A stretch of 64,000 nt of DNA from Emiliania huxleyi CCMP1516 (Eukaryota > Haptophyta > Isochrysidales > Noelaerhabdaceae), in the NCBI RefSeq assembly GCF_000372725.1, contig NW_005196900.1, positions 280,133-344,132 of the forward strand, read 5' to 3'. Of the stretch, positions 19,370 through 31,709 are shown one piece after another; the first letter of the stretch is position 1, and every line of letters starts with the position of its first letter. The position numbers were made by a program, and so were the translations under genes. The notes beneath the pieces are model-generated. The model worked only from the letters and a program-made list of their open reading frames with translations. It did no database searches and had not been told where the DNA came from.

Positions 19370-19527
19370 AATCTAGCCGTGTGTGCTGGCGTCCGGGTCC
19401 CAGCGGTCACTTGTAGTGAGCGTCGAGCTGGTGGTTCGACACCGAGTACGGGTTTTCACGTAACAAGACACACCCGGTACCCAGGTACGACCCCCGGTAC
19501 CCGTTGACACTGGCCCACTGCACAGCG

Positions 19528-22434
19528 ATGTCGCGCCCGTCGCGCCGCGCGTCGGCGACGGTGACCTACCGCGAGCCCACCGAGGACGACGTGTTTCGCG
19601 ACCCGGAGCCGTCGGAGGTCGCCGCCGCCGAGCGGCGCGCCGCAAAGCGGGCGCGCAGTGCGTCGCCGGTGGAGGTGGAAGGGCGCGGCGCCAAGCGGCG
19701 CACGGGCAAGGAGTCGCTGCTCGACGCGCTCTTCGTCAACCACGCGGAGGTTGAGGGCGCGCCCGACTTTGTCTACAGCCTCGGCGGCGCCGACGCCGGC
19801 GGTGCCGAGGCGGACCGGATCCTGGGCGAGGTCGAGTCGGACCAGACGATGATCCGGCTCACGTCGCAGTTCTCGGGCTGCCGGCGGATTGTCCTCTTCT
19901 CGACGGGGCGGCACGGCGTCAAGGCGGTGGCCGCGGCGGTGATCGAGCTCCACCTCGGCGGAGCGAGCACGGGCGGTGTGCTCGAGGTCCCAATCCTCGC
20001 CTCTGCCCGCTCGTCGCGCGCGCAGGGGCACGGCTCGCTGCTCACGGCACTGATCGTCGAGCTCGCCTCGAGTCGGCTCGCCTCTCCCGCGCAGGGCATC
20101 GTCCCGCCCGGCTCGCAGGGCGCCGTCGCCCTCCTCGTCTCGTCCACCGACGAGGCGCGCCGCTTCTGGCTCGGCCAGGGCTGCACCACCATCCCGCAGT
20201 GCGCGCAGCAGGTCGCCGCGGCGGTCCGCGGGCTGCTGCAGCGCGCGGGGCAGCGCTTCGGCCAGCAGCACGCCACCCTCATGGCCCGCAGCTTGCCGGA
20301 CGCGCGCGTGCTGCCTCCCGGGCCCGACGGCGAGGCGGCCGGTGCGCCCGCCGTGCGAGGAGCTCTCGTCGGTGCGGCCGTCGAGCGGACGGCAGGGCGC
20401 GTGCCGCACAGCGGAGGCTTGTCGTGCGCTAAGGCTGCGGAGGCGGCCGGGTACCGAGACGTGCCTCCCGCCGGCTCCTTCTCCCTGGTGGACGGGAAGC
20501 GCGTCCCCGCCCTCGCGCCCGGGGCAGCGGAGGCGGACGGCGCAGCGCCCGCCACCCTCCCGCTCGGCCGGCTCCAGGCCTTCCCCGTCTCGTCCCCCGT
20601 CTCCGGCTCCTCGACTTGGGGCGCGCCCGGCTGGGGCGTCCGCTCGCTCGCGCCGATCAAGGCGGGGCAGGCGGTGGTGGAGGTGTGTGGCCGGTGGCGA
20701 GGGGAGGCCGAGTACGACCGCCTGCTGCCCTTGGAGCGCTCGCACGTCCTCCGGCTTGACGAGCGCGCGCGCAGCCTGCTGCTGCAGAGCGGCGGCGGGG
20801 AGCGCGGCTGGCTGGACCTGCGCGAGGAGGGGTCGATCGCTCGCATCGTGCGCGAGTCGGAGGAGGCGCCCAACCTCGAGCTCGTCACGTATCCAGACCC
20901 ATCCGCCCACGCGCCTCCGCCTCCGGAGTCGTGCTTCCGCCTCTACCTCGTTGCAAAGCACGACATCCCGCCCCTCGCCGAGCTCATCTGGGAGCGGCCT
21001 GCGCCGGGGGCCGACCGGTCCCACCGCCGCGGCCGTCCGGCGGCTGCCCCGGCGGCGGCTTCGGGCGGCGGCAAGGCGCTGGCCGCGGACGCGGCGGCGG
21101 CGGGTGCTGCCGAGGCCGCCGCCTTCCGGCTCCGCTCGGGCGCGCCTGTGGTGGAGGGGAGCGAGGTCGAGGTCCGGATTTCAGACGCCGAGCTCGAGGG
21201 CGCGCGCTACGAGGCGCTCGTCCTCGCCGCCGGCCGGGGGGACGGCGCGCTATCCCCCGCCAACCCCGCCAACCCCGCCAACCCCGCCACCACCGCCACC
21301 ACCGCCACCACCGCCAACCCCGCCAACCCCGCCACCNNNNNNNNNNNNNNNNNNNNNNNNNNNNNNNNNNNNNNNNNNNNNNNNNNNNNNNNNNNNNNNN
21401 NNNNNNNNNNNNNNNNNNNNNNNNNNNNNNNNNNNNNNNNNNNNNNNNNNNNNNNNNNNNNNNNNNNNNNNNNNNNNNNNNNNNNNNNNNNNNNNNNNNN
21501 NNNNNNNNNNNNNNNNNNNNNNNNNNNNNNNNNNNNNNNNNNNNNNNNNNNNNNNNNNNNNNNNNNNNNNNNNNNNNNNNNNNNNNNNNNNNNNNNNNNN
21601 NNNNNNNNNNNNNNNNNNNNNNNNNNNNAGTCGCGTCGCAGGCCTCTACCGCGTGCGCTACTCGTGCCTGCACGCCTCCGCGCACGCGGACGAGACGCTC
21701 AAGGAGTGGGTCCAGCCGGCGGCCGAGGACGAGCTGCGCCCGCCGCCGCCGCCGCCGCCCGACGGCTTCCACGCGCGCCTCTCTCCGGGCGACAAGCTCG
21801 AGCTCCTCTTCGAAGGTGGCTGGTGGCCGGTCGTGCTCACCTCGCGTCCGCCTCCCCCGCCGGCTGCCGCCGCGTCGAGCGCGCCGCCGCCGCCGCCGCC
21901 CCCCAAGCGAGGCTTGGGCGTCGAGTCCGCGATCGACCCGGCGCGCTTCGCGGGGCTGACGACGAGCGCGCCGCCGGTGCGGCTCCGGCCGGCGTGGGTC
22001 TGGGAGGGGCGCGCCGGCGGCGGGAGCGGCGGCTGGACCTTCGAGACGCAGGCCGACGGCTGCGTCAAGCTCGACAAGGCTGGCCGGCCGCACCAGCCCG
22101 TCTACCAGCCGATCAAGCACGCCACTGGCGCTTTGCCCGCCGCCGACGCCAGCCGCGACAGCGAGCCGGCCGAGGCTGCGCCCGCCGCACACGCGGCGAA
22201 GGCGGAGCCGCTCGCCGCCGAGAACGGCGAGCACGCTTCTCCCTCCGCTGTGATGGTGGGCGCCAGCCCGGTGGAGGGCGTCGGACTTCGGGGGCGCGCC
22301 TTCACGGTGCTGGCTGGTTTGGTGTATAGGCGAAGGTGGAGGTTGAGTGTGAGCCGGAGAGCAGCGACGAGGCAGGGGCGGAGGAGGAGGGGGCCGGCGG
22401 CGCCGAGGGCGGCGATAGCATGGACAGCCAATGA
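19528..22434 (+). CDS. GNAT + SET-like + Agenet/Tudor protein (contains gap)
   Basis: Start at ATG 19528 (MSRPSRRASATVTYREP). After a basic stretch (KRARSASP) comes a GNAT-like acetyltransferase segment (AAAVIELHLGG, SSRAQGHGSLLTALIVEL, with the acetyl-CoA loop RAQGHG). A SET-like region follows (GWGVRSLAPIKAGQAVVEV, ARIVRESEEAPNLELVTY, YLVAKHDIPPLAELIWE), but the family motif NHSCxPN is reduced to RESEEAPN and the final Tyr is missing, so methyltransferase activity is doubtful. Next is an Agenet/Tudor-like pair (GSEVEVRISDAELEGARYEA; after the gap VRYSCLHAS, LEGGWW-like FEGGWWPVVL). The gap 21337-21628 hides one loop. A last short exon ending at 22434 (EPESSDEAGAEEEGAG) is in another frame; its splice sites are unclear. 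Probably a chromatin regulator. Confidence 0.6.
21256..21628. other. Assembly gap flanked by CCCCGCCAA minisatellite
   Basis: 292 Ns at 21337-21628. The left flank 21256-21336 is a tandem array of CCCCGCCAA and CCACCG units, which likely caused the assembly break. It lies in the coding frame of the chromatin-type gene or in one of its introns. Confidence 0.9.
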
Positions 22435-22799
22435 GGCGGGTGTGGGAGAGAGAGCTCCCAGAGCGGGGGCAGGGCCAAGATAGAAACGCGCAACAGTTTT
22501 TCTGAGCAGCTCACTTCTGTCGTGGTCTCACGTGCCCCACCCCGCCCTGCAGACGAGCACCAAGCACCACGCATGGACAGATGTTGATCTCTTTATCAAT
22601 CTCAACGGCGCAGCAAACTCGCCCAGTGGCCCCAAACGACACTTTCCCCCCGGCGCTGGGTTCTGACGTTAAGAGGTTGCGAGGAGGTTTCTCCTACTGA
22701 ATTCATGACCCGGAATGACCTAGAAGGCGGCGTTTTCACGGCCGGAGGAGCCGAGAAAAGCGGTCTGGGCATAGCCGCAGGGCGTCGTGCGGGCTTCGG
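22435..22799. other. Intergenic between two chromatin-type genes
   Basis: No gene seen. Both neighbours are on the plus strand; the region must hold the 3' end of the first and the promoter of the second. Confidence 0.3.
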
Positions 22800-25538
22800 A
22801 TGCCCGCGCGCCCGGCGCGCGGGTTGGTCAGCGAGGTTGGGAACTACGCCGTGGTGCGCCGGTCCTCCCTCGACTACATCTACTTCGGCACCGAGCAGTA
22901 CCATGAGGTGTCCTATGACATGGGAGGCGCGCAATGCCAATGGCGCCCTGCCGCCGGTGTGTTCCGCGCCCACACACCAGTCGACCTGCTCGTAGGCGAG
23001 GTTGGCACGTGTCCGGCGCTCATCGTGTCCGTCTTCTACGAGTGCGACTCGTCCAACGACAGCAAGACCGTGCACACCTCTGAGTATGTCTACACGTACT
23101 CGTTCCGACACCTCACGGCGTACCTCCTGGGGCTAGCGAGGCCAGACGCACGCGACAGCAGCGAGGGCTATGAGGTGGGTGATCCTGTGGAGAGCAGGTG
23201 GAAGAGCTACTCGGGCGGGTGGCACTCCGGCGTCATCAGCGAGGTGCACCGACCCAAGCGGCGGCGCGGCGGCGCGGCCGGCGGGCGCGCTGCCGGCCCG
23301 CGCTACACTGTCAAGTACACAGAAGACGGCACCTCGGAGACGGACGTGCCGCCTGGCCGGCTACGGCACGCAGTCTGTCTCTCCAGCATCATGCCCGCCG
23401 CGGTGATCGAGTACATGAGGCGCAACCCGCGTAGCGTGGTCCTGACCAACCACGCAACGGCGGCCGACCTCGAGTCGGTGCTCCCCGTGGTGGGCATGCT
23501 CGCGCTCGCTGCTGACGATTTGGTGCCCGACGCGGCGGGCGAGCGACCGCGCGCTGCCGACTGCACGTACGAGATCCTCGGCACCCTCGAGTTCGAGTTC
23601 GAGAAGGGCTGCCCCTCACGGCCCGTCTCCTTCAAGCAGTACCAGCGCGGCGCGCCCCTCGCCTCGCTCCTGCCCGAACGCATCGACACGCCGAACGGCG
23701 TGAAGAAGCTGATCGACCTCATGCCCGCACCCATCGTCCCGTCTCCCGCCTCGAGCGATCGGAGCCGCGCTCCCACCCTCCCGCCTCTCCCGCTCGCGTC
23801 TGGGCCAGTGTTGCAAGGTGCGTCGTACTGTGGCCCCGCGTCTTGCTGATGCTCCCGCCCGCCCCAGGCCGCCACCTGCATCCCCCCCCCCCCCCTCCTT
23901 GTGCACCCACCACGCAGGCGAGCAGCTGTCGCTCGAGGTGTGCGACCACCTCGTCCGGTGCGTGTACTACGAGCGCGACGGAGTTCTCTCGATAGCCTAC
24001 GGCGTCTCGGCCTCGCCGGAGGGCACCATCTCGGCGCGTCGCATCCTTACGGCGGGGGAGCTCCCTGCTGTCGTCACGGACCCGGACAGCCTGGCGATGC
24101 TCAAAAAGCCGGCCGCAGAGCGCCCGTACTTGCACAAGAACGGCGAGGTCGTCATCTCCGACATTCCTGTGACGATTGAGCCCTCGCAGGTTCGCGCGGT
24201 GGGGGTCTGCACGGCTCCCGCTTTGGTCTTCAACATCGCGCTTGCTCGCGGCGAGGAGTCTGTCGCCTCCTTCACCTTGGCACTCTTGGATGGAACCCTC
24301 GTGGTGCGCTCAGCCCTCTCCCCTCTCCCCTCTCCCCCTATAGCCACCCTCGAGTGCCCCTCACCCGGCGTGACCCCGACGCCCACGACAGTGGGCTCGG
24401 GTCCCGGAATCTCCATCACACGACCCGCGCTGCCTCCACCCCGCCCCCACAGCTGTAGCCTCACCTCTGCCACACCTCTTCCCTGGCGTGCAGGCGACGC
24501 GCCAGCCGACGCAGCAAGAGGCACGAGCGGGCGAGGTCAACTTCCTCCTGCCCCCCCTGCAGCGCAAAGCATTGCGGCAAAAAGTGCAGCTCTCCGTCAT
24601 GGCGCGCTTGCCTAGAATCCCGCCCTTCCTTCCACACACATGAACTAGCCCACCCCGGCCCCTCTTGCATGTCTCAGGAAAGCATGCTGAAGTACCTCAA
24701 CTCCGCGAAGGCGATCGCGCCGATGAGGCGCCGAGAGCCCCCCCCCCCACACTAGAAAAACACAAGAAAGAAAAACACCTGGCCCCCCTCCCATTCAACA
24801 AAACACGAGGGGCCTAACAGCCATGTCACTACGTATCCAAGAGGGAGCACAAAGGAGAGTCTGCATACCGCAAGACGCCTGTGGTGCGGCCCTGGCGGTT
24901 GTGAGTTGACAACCTCATTCCCCCCCCCCACCCCCCACCCCTCCCCCCCCCACCCCCCCCCTCCGTCTCACCCTCCACCCTCCCTCGCTCGTAGGCTTCT
25001 CCTGGAGAACTGGTCGGTCCAGAATGCGATGGTGCTACCTTTCTGGTCGGACTCTTTCCTCCGCTCGGGCAAGGGCGTGTCCGACGCAGACCGAGTGATC
25101 TATCGCTACTTCTTCCGCAGCCTGGAGGACTTTGCGCGCATCTTCGGCTTCTCCGCCCTCCAGCTGCCTTCCACGAGCAAGGAGCAGCACCGCTTCGCCG
25201 AAATCTCCATCTACCCGCTGGGCGACTCCGAGCTCGCGGAGCTGCGCGCGAGCGACGAGTTCGGCGCAAAGGCCCGCCGCGGGCCTCCATTCAACTCTGC
25301 CCACTGGGTAGAGTTCGAGCCGGCGCGCGAGACGCTCACGCTGTGCGTTGGAGCTGCTATATTTAGCGGCTCCGTGCCGGTCGGAGGTGCCTCGGTGCCC
25401 CCGCCTCCCTCTTTCGATGCGCTTGCGGGTGAGCTGAAGTATGTGCTGTCCCTTGGGTGGGTGCCTGTGTCGACTCACGCGCCCGGGCTCACTCAGCTGC
25501 GTGAGCATGCCTCAGCGATGCCGGGCAGCCGCTTCTGA
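22800..25538 (+). CDS. Five-exon protein with Tudor/Agenet-like module
   Basis: Exons 22800-23817, 23918-24303, 24494-24601, 24678-24727 and 24995-25538; all phases agree, 701 residues. Introns 1-2 are GT-AG, 3-4 are GC-AG. The first exon encodes NYAVVRRSSLDYIYFGTEQY and a Tudor-like fold (SRWKSYSGGWHSGVISEV, YTVKYTEDGTSETDVPPGRL: the pattern W..G.V..V...Y.V.Y.DG). The rest is globular with no family I recognise (LENWSVQNAMVLPFWSDSF, YRYFFRSLEDFARIFGFSA). Tudor-like folds bind methylated peptides, so a nuclear reader role is possible. It follows the GNAT/SET/Agenet gene in the same direction. The start codon is a guess; an upstream exon is possible. Confidence 0.6.
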
Positions 25539-25623
25539 ATTGTTTATATTTTGCTTTAATACAACACCATATCTGACAAGCCCCCGCGGAGGATTACTTT
25601 TTCCTCGCCCGCGCTTCAGGGCG

Positions 25624-26174
25624 ATGTCCGCCCTTGTGTCCGCCTTGCCCACCACCACTCCCTTGCCAGACACGCCGCCGCCCGCCCACCTCCTCTACCT
25701 CCCCACGGACCTCCTCGTGCGCGTCGTCTCTCGCTGCGACCCCCTCGACATCGCTCGCGTCGCGGCCGTCTCGCTGCTCTTCCACGCCTCGCTCGCGGAG
25801 GACGCCATCCGCTTGTGGGCGCAAGAGCGCGGCTTCGAGCTGCTGGCGCTGCCAGAGGGCGAGGGCTGCGCCGTGTGGTGGCTTTGCGTTGCGGCGCTGC
25901 TTCGTGAGTCCAACCCGCCAGCGAGGGCGGCGGCAGCTGGCGGCACAGCCTCTTCATCGACGGCGTGGGGCGGCTCTCGTCGTGTGGATCTGGCTCTCGT
26001 TGTAGTGTGTGGACCAGGTGGCTGTTTTGGGTCGGGCACGACGGACGAGCCCCGGCACGGGCGACCGCCTCACACCGCGGCCCCCCGTCGGACTCGGCGA
26101 CTGCGCGCCTGCTGCAGCCTGTGCCGGCCCCGAGCTGTCAGCTGTCGGTGTGCGTGTGTATCAGCCGCCCTTAA
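25624..26174 (+). pseudogene. F-box/RCC1-like gene, frameshifted and truncated
   Basis: ATG 25624 opens MSALVSALPTTT. An F-box follows (YLPTDLLVRVVSRCDPLDI, RVAAVSLLFHASLAEDAI), then GEGCAVWWLCVAALLRE. Just after AAAAGG, near 25943, the continuation HSLFIDGVGRLSSCGSGSR lies in another frame. This is the start of an RCC1 repeat, and a one-base deletion explains the shift. The second frame stops at 26174, after only one repeat, while RCC1 proteins need about seven. F-box proteins are substrate adaptors of SCF ubiquitin ligases. Probably a dead truncated copy. Confidence 0.5.
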
Positions 26175-26189
26175 AATTCCATATGAGTG

Positions 26190-26549
26190 GAGCCGACTGC
26201 CCGGCGGCCAAGCGCAAGCGCGCGCACGGCACACAGGGGCGTACACACACCGAGAGGTGCACGCACAAGCGAGACATGAGTCATGACCCTCCGCTCAGCG
26301 GAGAGGTCACGTGGCCATGTGACCACGTGTCACCGGGTCAGGAGAGAGAGAGAGAGTCATCGACAGGACACAGGAGGGGGAGAGACGGGAGAGGGAGGGA
26401 GAGGGAGGGAGAGGGAGGGAGGGAAGGAGGGCGTCGCCACGGCGGCGGGCGAGTCGCCGAGCTGCGGGAGCTCTACCGGCCGCCCGACATATGCGCCGCT
26501 GTTGGCGGGAGGACCGCCTACGGAGGGTCCGGACAGGTGAGGGGCAGCC
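26190..26549. other. Low-complexity intergenic (GA-rich)
   Basis: GA-rich microsatellite (GAGAGAGAGAGAG and GAGGGAGG units) at about 26340-26430 and a CACGTG/GTGACC cluster at 26305-26335. Likely upstream region of the next gene. Confidence 0.4.
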
Positions 26550-29500
26550 ATGTGGCAAGTCCCTGCTTACTCACCTTCACCTATGCAAGTGGATCCGAGG
26601 GCGCCGTGGGGGTATGGGTTGGGTACGCAGGCGTACTACTACGTGGGCACGCCCTACCCCTCGCCTGCTGCTGCGATGGCCGCCACGCCGATGCAAGTTG
26701 ACCACGGCGCGGCGACGCGTCTCGACTTTGGGTCGCCGCAGAGCTCAGTTTGCCGCGTCGAGGCGCCGGTGCCACGGCCGGGGAGGAAGGCCGCGCACAG
26801 CGGAGGGGCGGCGCGCAGCCCGCTCTCGCAGGTGCCATCTGCGACCGCTCAGGGAGCGGCGCCGGCGGCTGGAGTGATGCCAGCGGCTGCGGAGGCGGCA
26901 GCAGCAGCGGCGGCGGCGGAGGCATCAGTCGCTCAGCGCATCGCTGTGGCGGAGGCGCGTGCGAGGGCGGCGGCGGAAGCTGCCGCCGATGGGCGCATTC
27001 GAGCGGCCGAGGAGCGCGCGGACGCAGCCGAGACAGCCCGAGCGAAAGCTGAGGCTGAGTTGGCGGCCTGCCGGCTCGCTGTGAATGAACTCGAGCGGGC
27101 GGCTGTGAAGGCCAAGCCGAGCTGCAACCCGAACTACCTGCCGTCGGAGGCATGCTTTGGCGAGTCGCTGCAAGAGTACAAGCTCGGCAAGAAGGGCCAC
27201 TACTCTCCACAGCTTCGACGGCACTCCGGCATCCGGCGCGATCCCAAACACGATCCTGGCCGAATGGACCCGGTGTGAACAGACCCCGCACACACTCCCC
27301 ACCAGCCGTGTAGACATCGCGTCACGCCGGGACATGTACACCGCAGGCGGAGCTGCCCGCGCGCGCGCGCGCCGCGATGGAGGCGATGATAGCCCTGGGA
27401 CTTGGGCGCAAAGTGCAGACGCAGCTGAGCGAGGAGATGTTCCGCCGCGCCGTCTACTTCGCCGTCGAGCAGGACGTCCGCGGTCAGAAACCGCGGCCGG
27501 ACAAGCGCACGAGAACAGGCGATGCCGCCGCCGACACTGGCGGGGGGGAGGCCGACAGCAGCGGCGGCGGCAGCGGCCCTTGTGGGTTCACCTACGGCGA
27601 CGCCAACGATGCAGAGTACGTGGCTCTCGTCGAGGAGATGAAGGCCTCGATCAAAGACCGCGGCCAATTCGACGTGGCCGCACTGCCGCGGCTGATTCTG
27701 AACGACGACGCGACGCCTAACCATGTGCTCAAGGCGTGGCTCGACGCGGCTCGCGACGAGATCTGGCGCCTTCGCGTCGAGCTGGCTGATGCGCGTGGCG
27801 AGCGCGTGGGGAGCGCGTCGCAGAAGCGGAAGACGCCGTGGCAACCGCCGTCGCGCCATTCGAGCCGAGCCGAGCGGCGCAAAGCGCAGCGTGACTTTGC
27901 GCAGTGCCTCGCCTTCTTCAGAGCTGCCGCTGCGCGCGTGGATGCTGACGGGCACGGCCACGTCGGCTTCGAGAACCTCCTTGCCGAGCTCTTGCGCAGA
28001 GGCCTTCCTGGCTCGGGCGCGCTGATGTCGCAGCGGCTCACGACCAAGCGCGTGATCCACCTGATCCAGAGCAAACCCGCAATCAAGCGAGAGTGGGACA
28101 AGGAGGCGCGCAAGACTAAGGTCTACTCGACGGGCGCGCAGGTTGCCGATGCTCTGGTGGTGGGGCAAAAGCGGTGGGACCTCTGCTCAAAGTACTCCAA
28201 CGGGCAGCAAGCGGGGAAAGACCAGCTGAGGCGCGCGGGCGCGGAGCAGCTAGCGCACTTCAAGATGTACGTGCGCTGCGGGCCGACTCCCGAGGTGCCG
28301 ACGACGGTCGGCGACGATGAGGACGTCGCCGCCGCGCAGCAGCGGGCCGCCAGGGAGGCGATGGAGCGCGCGGAGGCCACCGTCGCGCGGGAGGCGCGCG
28401 CGTCCATCGAGGTGCAGAACGCGTTCCTGCGGCGGGAGGCGCGCGCGGCTGAGATGGCGCCGCGGATCCAGCAGGTGGCCGAGGAGATCGCCGCACGCGT
28501 GGCGGCGGAGTGCGAGGAGGCGGAGGGGCTGGTGGAGGAGGAGGGACCCGAGGTTGAGGAGGAGGAGGAGGAGGAGGAGGAGGAGGAGGGGAGGGAGGAG
28601 GAGGAGGAGGAGACAGTGCCGCGCCCGGTCGTCAAGACGCGCGCCGACCTCCTCAGCTCGATGTACTGCGCCGAGACCCTTGCGGGCTACCTCTGCTTCA
28701 TGCTGCTTGGCCGCTCACTCTGGAACATGCCGACCGGCTTGTCTAGCAACGCGACGAACTTCGGGTTCACGCTCAGCCTCGACGCAGGCCGCCTGAAGCA
28801 CGCACCGGTGGATTGCAAGCAGTGGACCGTCGTCATGGCCTGCCTCAAGGCGTGGGCGGTGCACGGAAGCGAGTGGGGGGCAAGGGCTCTGCGCCACCGG
28901 ATGGAAGGCTGCGAGGGCGCGCCAATGGCTGCTCACATCGCCTTCTGGCCCGACGACGACCACCGCGCCAACGTGAGCCCCCCCCCCCCCCCCCCCTCCC
29001 TCTCCCACGCCCATCCCGCACCGTTTGACTGCCTCCGCCCGCGCCGCAGCAACTCCGCGGCTTTGTGCCCTACGTCAAGGAGCTCGAGCCTTTGCGCCAG
29101 CCTGGCGGCTTGATGGTGCCGTGGCTCTACCTGCAGCTGCCGCGCGAGGTGATCGACGAGAACCTCAATGTGGTTGAGATGCTGCCGGACCCCTACGTCG
29201 AGGGAGGTGACCCCTACGTCAACCACCGCGCCGTCTCCAACACGCCTATGACGGCAAACGGCCTCGTCAACGCCGACCTCTCGGCCACGATGGAGCACCT
29301 GCAGCTGTCCTGGGTCGCGGACAAGCCGACGTCGCCCTTCCACGACGTGCTGCACCGCGACCAGAGCAAGCTCGCGTGCGTGTACGTCGTGCCCAACGAC
29401 AGCACGCTCAGAGAGATCTGCAGCACGTTTTGGCCAAACAACCCGGAGCTTGCCGAGATCGCCGTCGGCATGAACGATCCGAGCCGCGACATGTCGAACA

Positions 29501-31094
29501 ACGTGCAGACGCCGGTGCTCGAGCTGCGCTCCTCGGACGGCGGCGGCAGCGGCGGCGGCGCGAGGCCAAACATGCGGCGCGCCTCGGGTGCGAACACCAA
29601 GCGCGGAGCGCAGGTGCCCGCCGCGCCCCGGGACGTTTGATTTCTTCTTTCCCCGCACTCCCACTTAGCGACACCTTAGCGACACCAAACACCAACCCCC
29701 CCCCCCCCCCCAAGGTGCCCACCGAGCCCGGGCTCAAGACGAAGCGCGTCACTGTCCCGCGGGGCGCCAAGGCCACGTTCGAGTACCTCGGCGTCCCGGA
29801 CGACCACTCGCAGTGGAAGGAGCAGCGTCTGCGCGATTGCGACTTTGACCTACATGACATGTTCAAGTCGGGACGGGCTCTGGATGGCTTGCTCGATGAC
29901 GCCCTCGATCAGCCACTCGCTCGAGGCTCGATCATCTTGCTGCCGTTCATGCCAGCGTTCGGCGAGCGCACCTGCGACGACATCCTCTCTGGTGACCCGG
30001 TGCTCGCGCAGCGATACCTGGGGCTGTGCAATCTGCACGCCGACATGCGGCTCTCCGAGCCCAAGGTGCAGTTCCTCGAGGGCCCGCTGCGCGAGGCACT
30101 CAATAGTAGCAGCGCCTCCACGCTCCCCGCCATCGACGCGTTCAACACCGCGCTGAAGGGTCTGAAGCTGCGGCATCAGATCCAGAAGAACGCGGAGACA
30201 AAGCAGTGCTTTGTCACCGCGCTCAAAGGTGCCGACTGCGAGGCGCTGCACAAGGACTGGGCGCAGCTGGTCGAGGGAGACTACTCCGGCTCCAAGTTCT
30301 TTGCCGCCCTCGCCCTCGCCTATCGCGCGCTTGATCGTGCTGATTCGCTGGCCGGCTTGCAGCAGCTCGCTGACACGGTGCTCTACTTCAGCAAGGCCTG
30401 CACAATCATGCGCCTGAAGGCGACGGACGTGCTGGATTACTGCGGCGGCTGCGCGAAGGGAGGCGGGCCTGAGAAGGCGGCGGCCGACTTTGAGCACGCG
30501 TCGCGGAAGTGGGCCGACCGTTGGACGTGCCTCCACCAGCAGCGCTTCAAGGGGTACGGCTGGCACATGTGGGCCTCGCTACCCGTCCTCTTTCGCCGCT
30601 ACGGCTGCCTCGAGTGGATCAACCAGGATCCAGTCGAGGGCACGGTCGGGATGATGGGCGACAAAGTGCGACGCATCCAGATGAACGCCGGCGCGGGGAA
30701 CTTCAAGATGGAGGAGAAGGCGGACGAGGCACTGCGGCAGGAGGAGCTCGAGAGGCGGAGGCAGTACGCGACCTGCCCCTCACAGCTGATGTTCGACTCC
30801 TTTGCGAAGGACAAGCTTGCCAATAAGCACGAGTGCCGCTGGGGCGGGAAGGACTGGGCCGCTCGCACGAGGATCTCGACCTACGAGCTGATGGTCCGGG
30901 TGGACACTGCGATTCATGAGGGCACGGTGGTGCCGCACTCCGACTATCGGACGCGAGTCGCTCGCAAACTCGCGAGAGAGCTGCTGCTCCACTGCCAGCG
31001 CCGGCGGCGGAAGCGGCGGCAGGAGCGGCTAGGGGCACTGGCCATACGTGTTGAGGGGCCGCTGTGTTTGTACACCCGCCGCCGTACGTGCTGA
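26550..31094 (+). CDS. Large four-exon protein of unknown function, possibly element-encoded
   Basis: Exons 26550-27272, 27347-28972, 29050-29613 and 29715-31094, all phase 0, three GT-AG introns; 1430 residues. The N-terminus is Pro/Tyr-rich, then an Ala/Glu/Arg coiled coil (ARARAAAEAAADGRIRAAEE). The middle has an acidic run of Glu and a globular part (SSMYCAETLAGYLCFMLLGR). Exon 4 holds GSIILLPFMPAFGERTCDDI, ALAYRALDRADSLAGL, GYGWHMWASLPVLFRRYGCL followed by WINQDPVEG, and a basic tail. The order H..L..YGCLEW-NQ..E resembles the end of RNase H-fold transposases, but this is weak. The 3' terminal 300 bp is duplicated in tandem downstream (31184-31480), which also fits an element. Confidence 0.6.
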
Positions 31095-31183
31095 GGGGCT
31101 AGTGTTGAGGTACGTGAGCTGAGTATAAATAGATCGCCACCTTGCACATTGCCGGATCAGGGGCTGGGCCGTTGACGCTTGGC

Positions 31184-31480
31184 GCCCCACCGCTGGCGCG
31201 GGAAGGAGTGGGCCGCGACGAGGATCTCGACCTACGAGCCGATGATTCGTGTGGACACCGAGAGTCACGAGGGGCCGGGGTGTCGCACTCCGACTCGCAA
31301 GTGCGAGCGCGCAACCTCGCGCGCGAGAGAGCTGCTGATCTGCTGCCGACGCCGGACTCCGGCGCGGCGGCAGAGGCGGATGGGGGCTTGAGCGTTCGTG
31401 CAGCGTGTGTGTACGATCGGCAGAGAGGCAGGTGAGCTGGGAACGTGATAACATCACCTTGTGCATCGCCGGATCGGGGC
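31184..31480 (+). repeat. Diverged tandem duplicate of the preceding gene's 3' end
   Basis: The stretch repeats 30832-31163 in the same orientation: ARTRISTYELMVRVDTAIHE becomes ATRISTYEPMIRVDTESHE, and the following non-coding part (ATCGCCACCTTGCACATTGC versus ATCACCTTGTGCATCGCC) matches too. The copy has a stop and a shifted tail, so it is a relic. A TATAAATAG string lies between the copies at about 31123. Confidence 0.65.
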
Positions 31481-31709
31481 AGCAAAGGAAACGATGGTGA
31501 CCTCGGCGGCTCGCAGAGGGCGGCTGGGCTTGTGCGGAGGGCGCCGGAAGCCTTCCGGGCGGGGTGGCACTGCGGCAGGCCTACGCAAGGGTGCGTTTGG
31601 TTGTCGGGGGGCTCGGGGGGGGCTGAGGGCGCTCGTGCGATCGCCCAGGCGGCCCCTGGGCCCGCTGACGCAGCGCGCATAGGGCCTCGCTGGGGTCAAT
31701 GACTTTGCT

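Noticed and set aside
19456..21024. Long minus-strand frame opposite the GNAT/SET gene
   Set aside because: Arg/Ala/Gly-rich shadow without domain signal; GC-rich coding DNA commonly leaves the antisense frame open.
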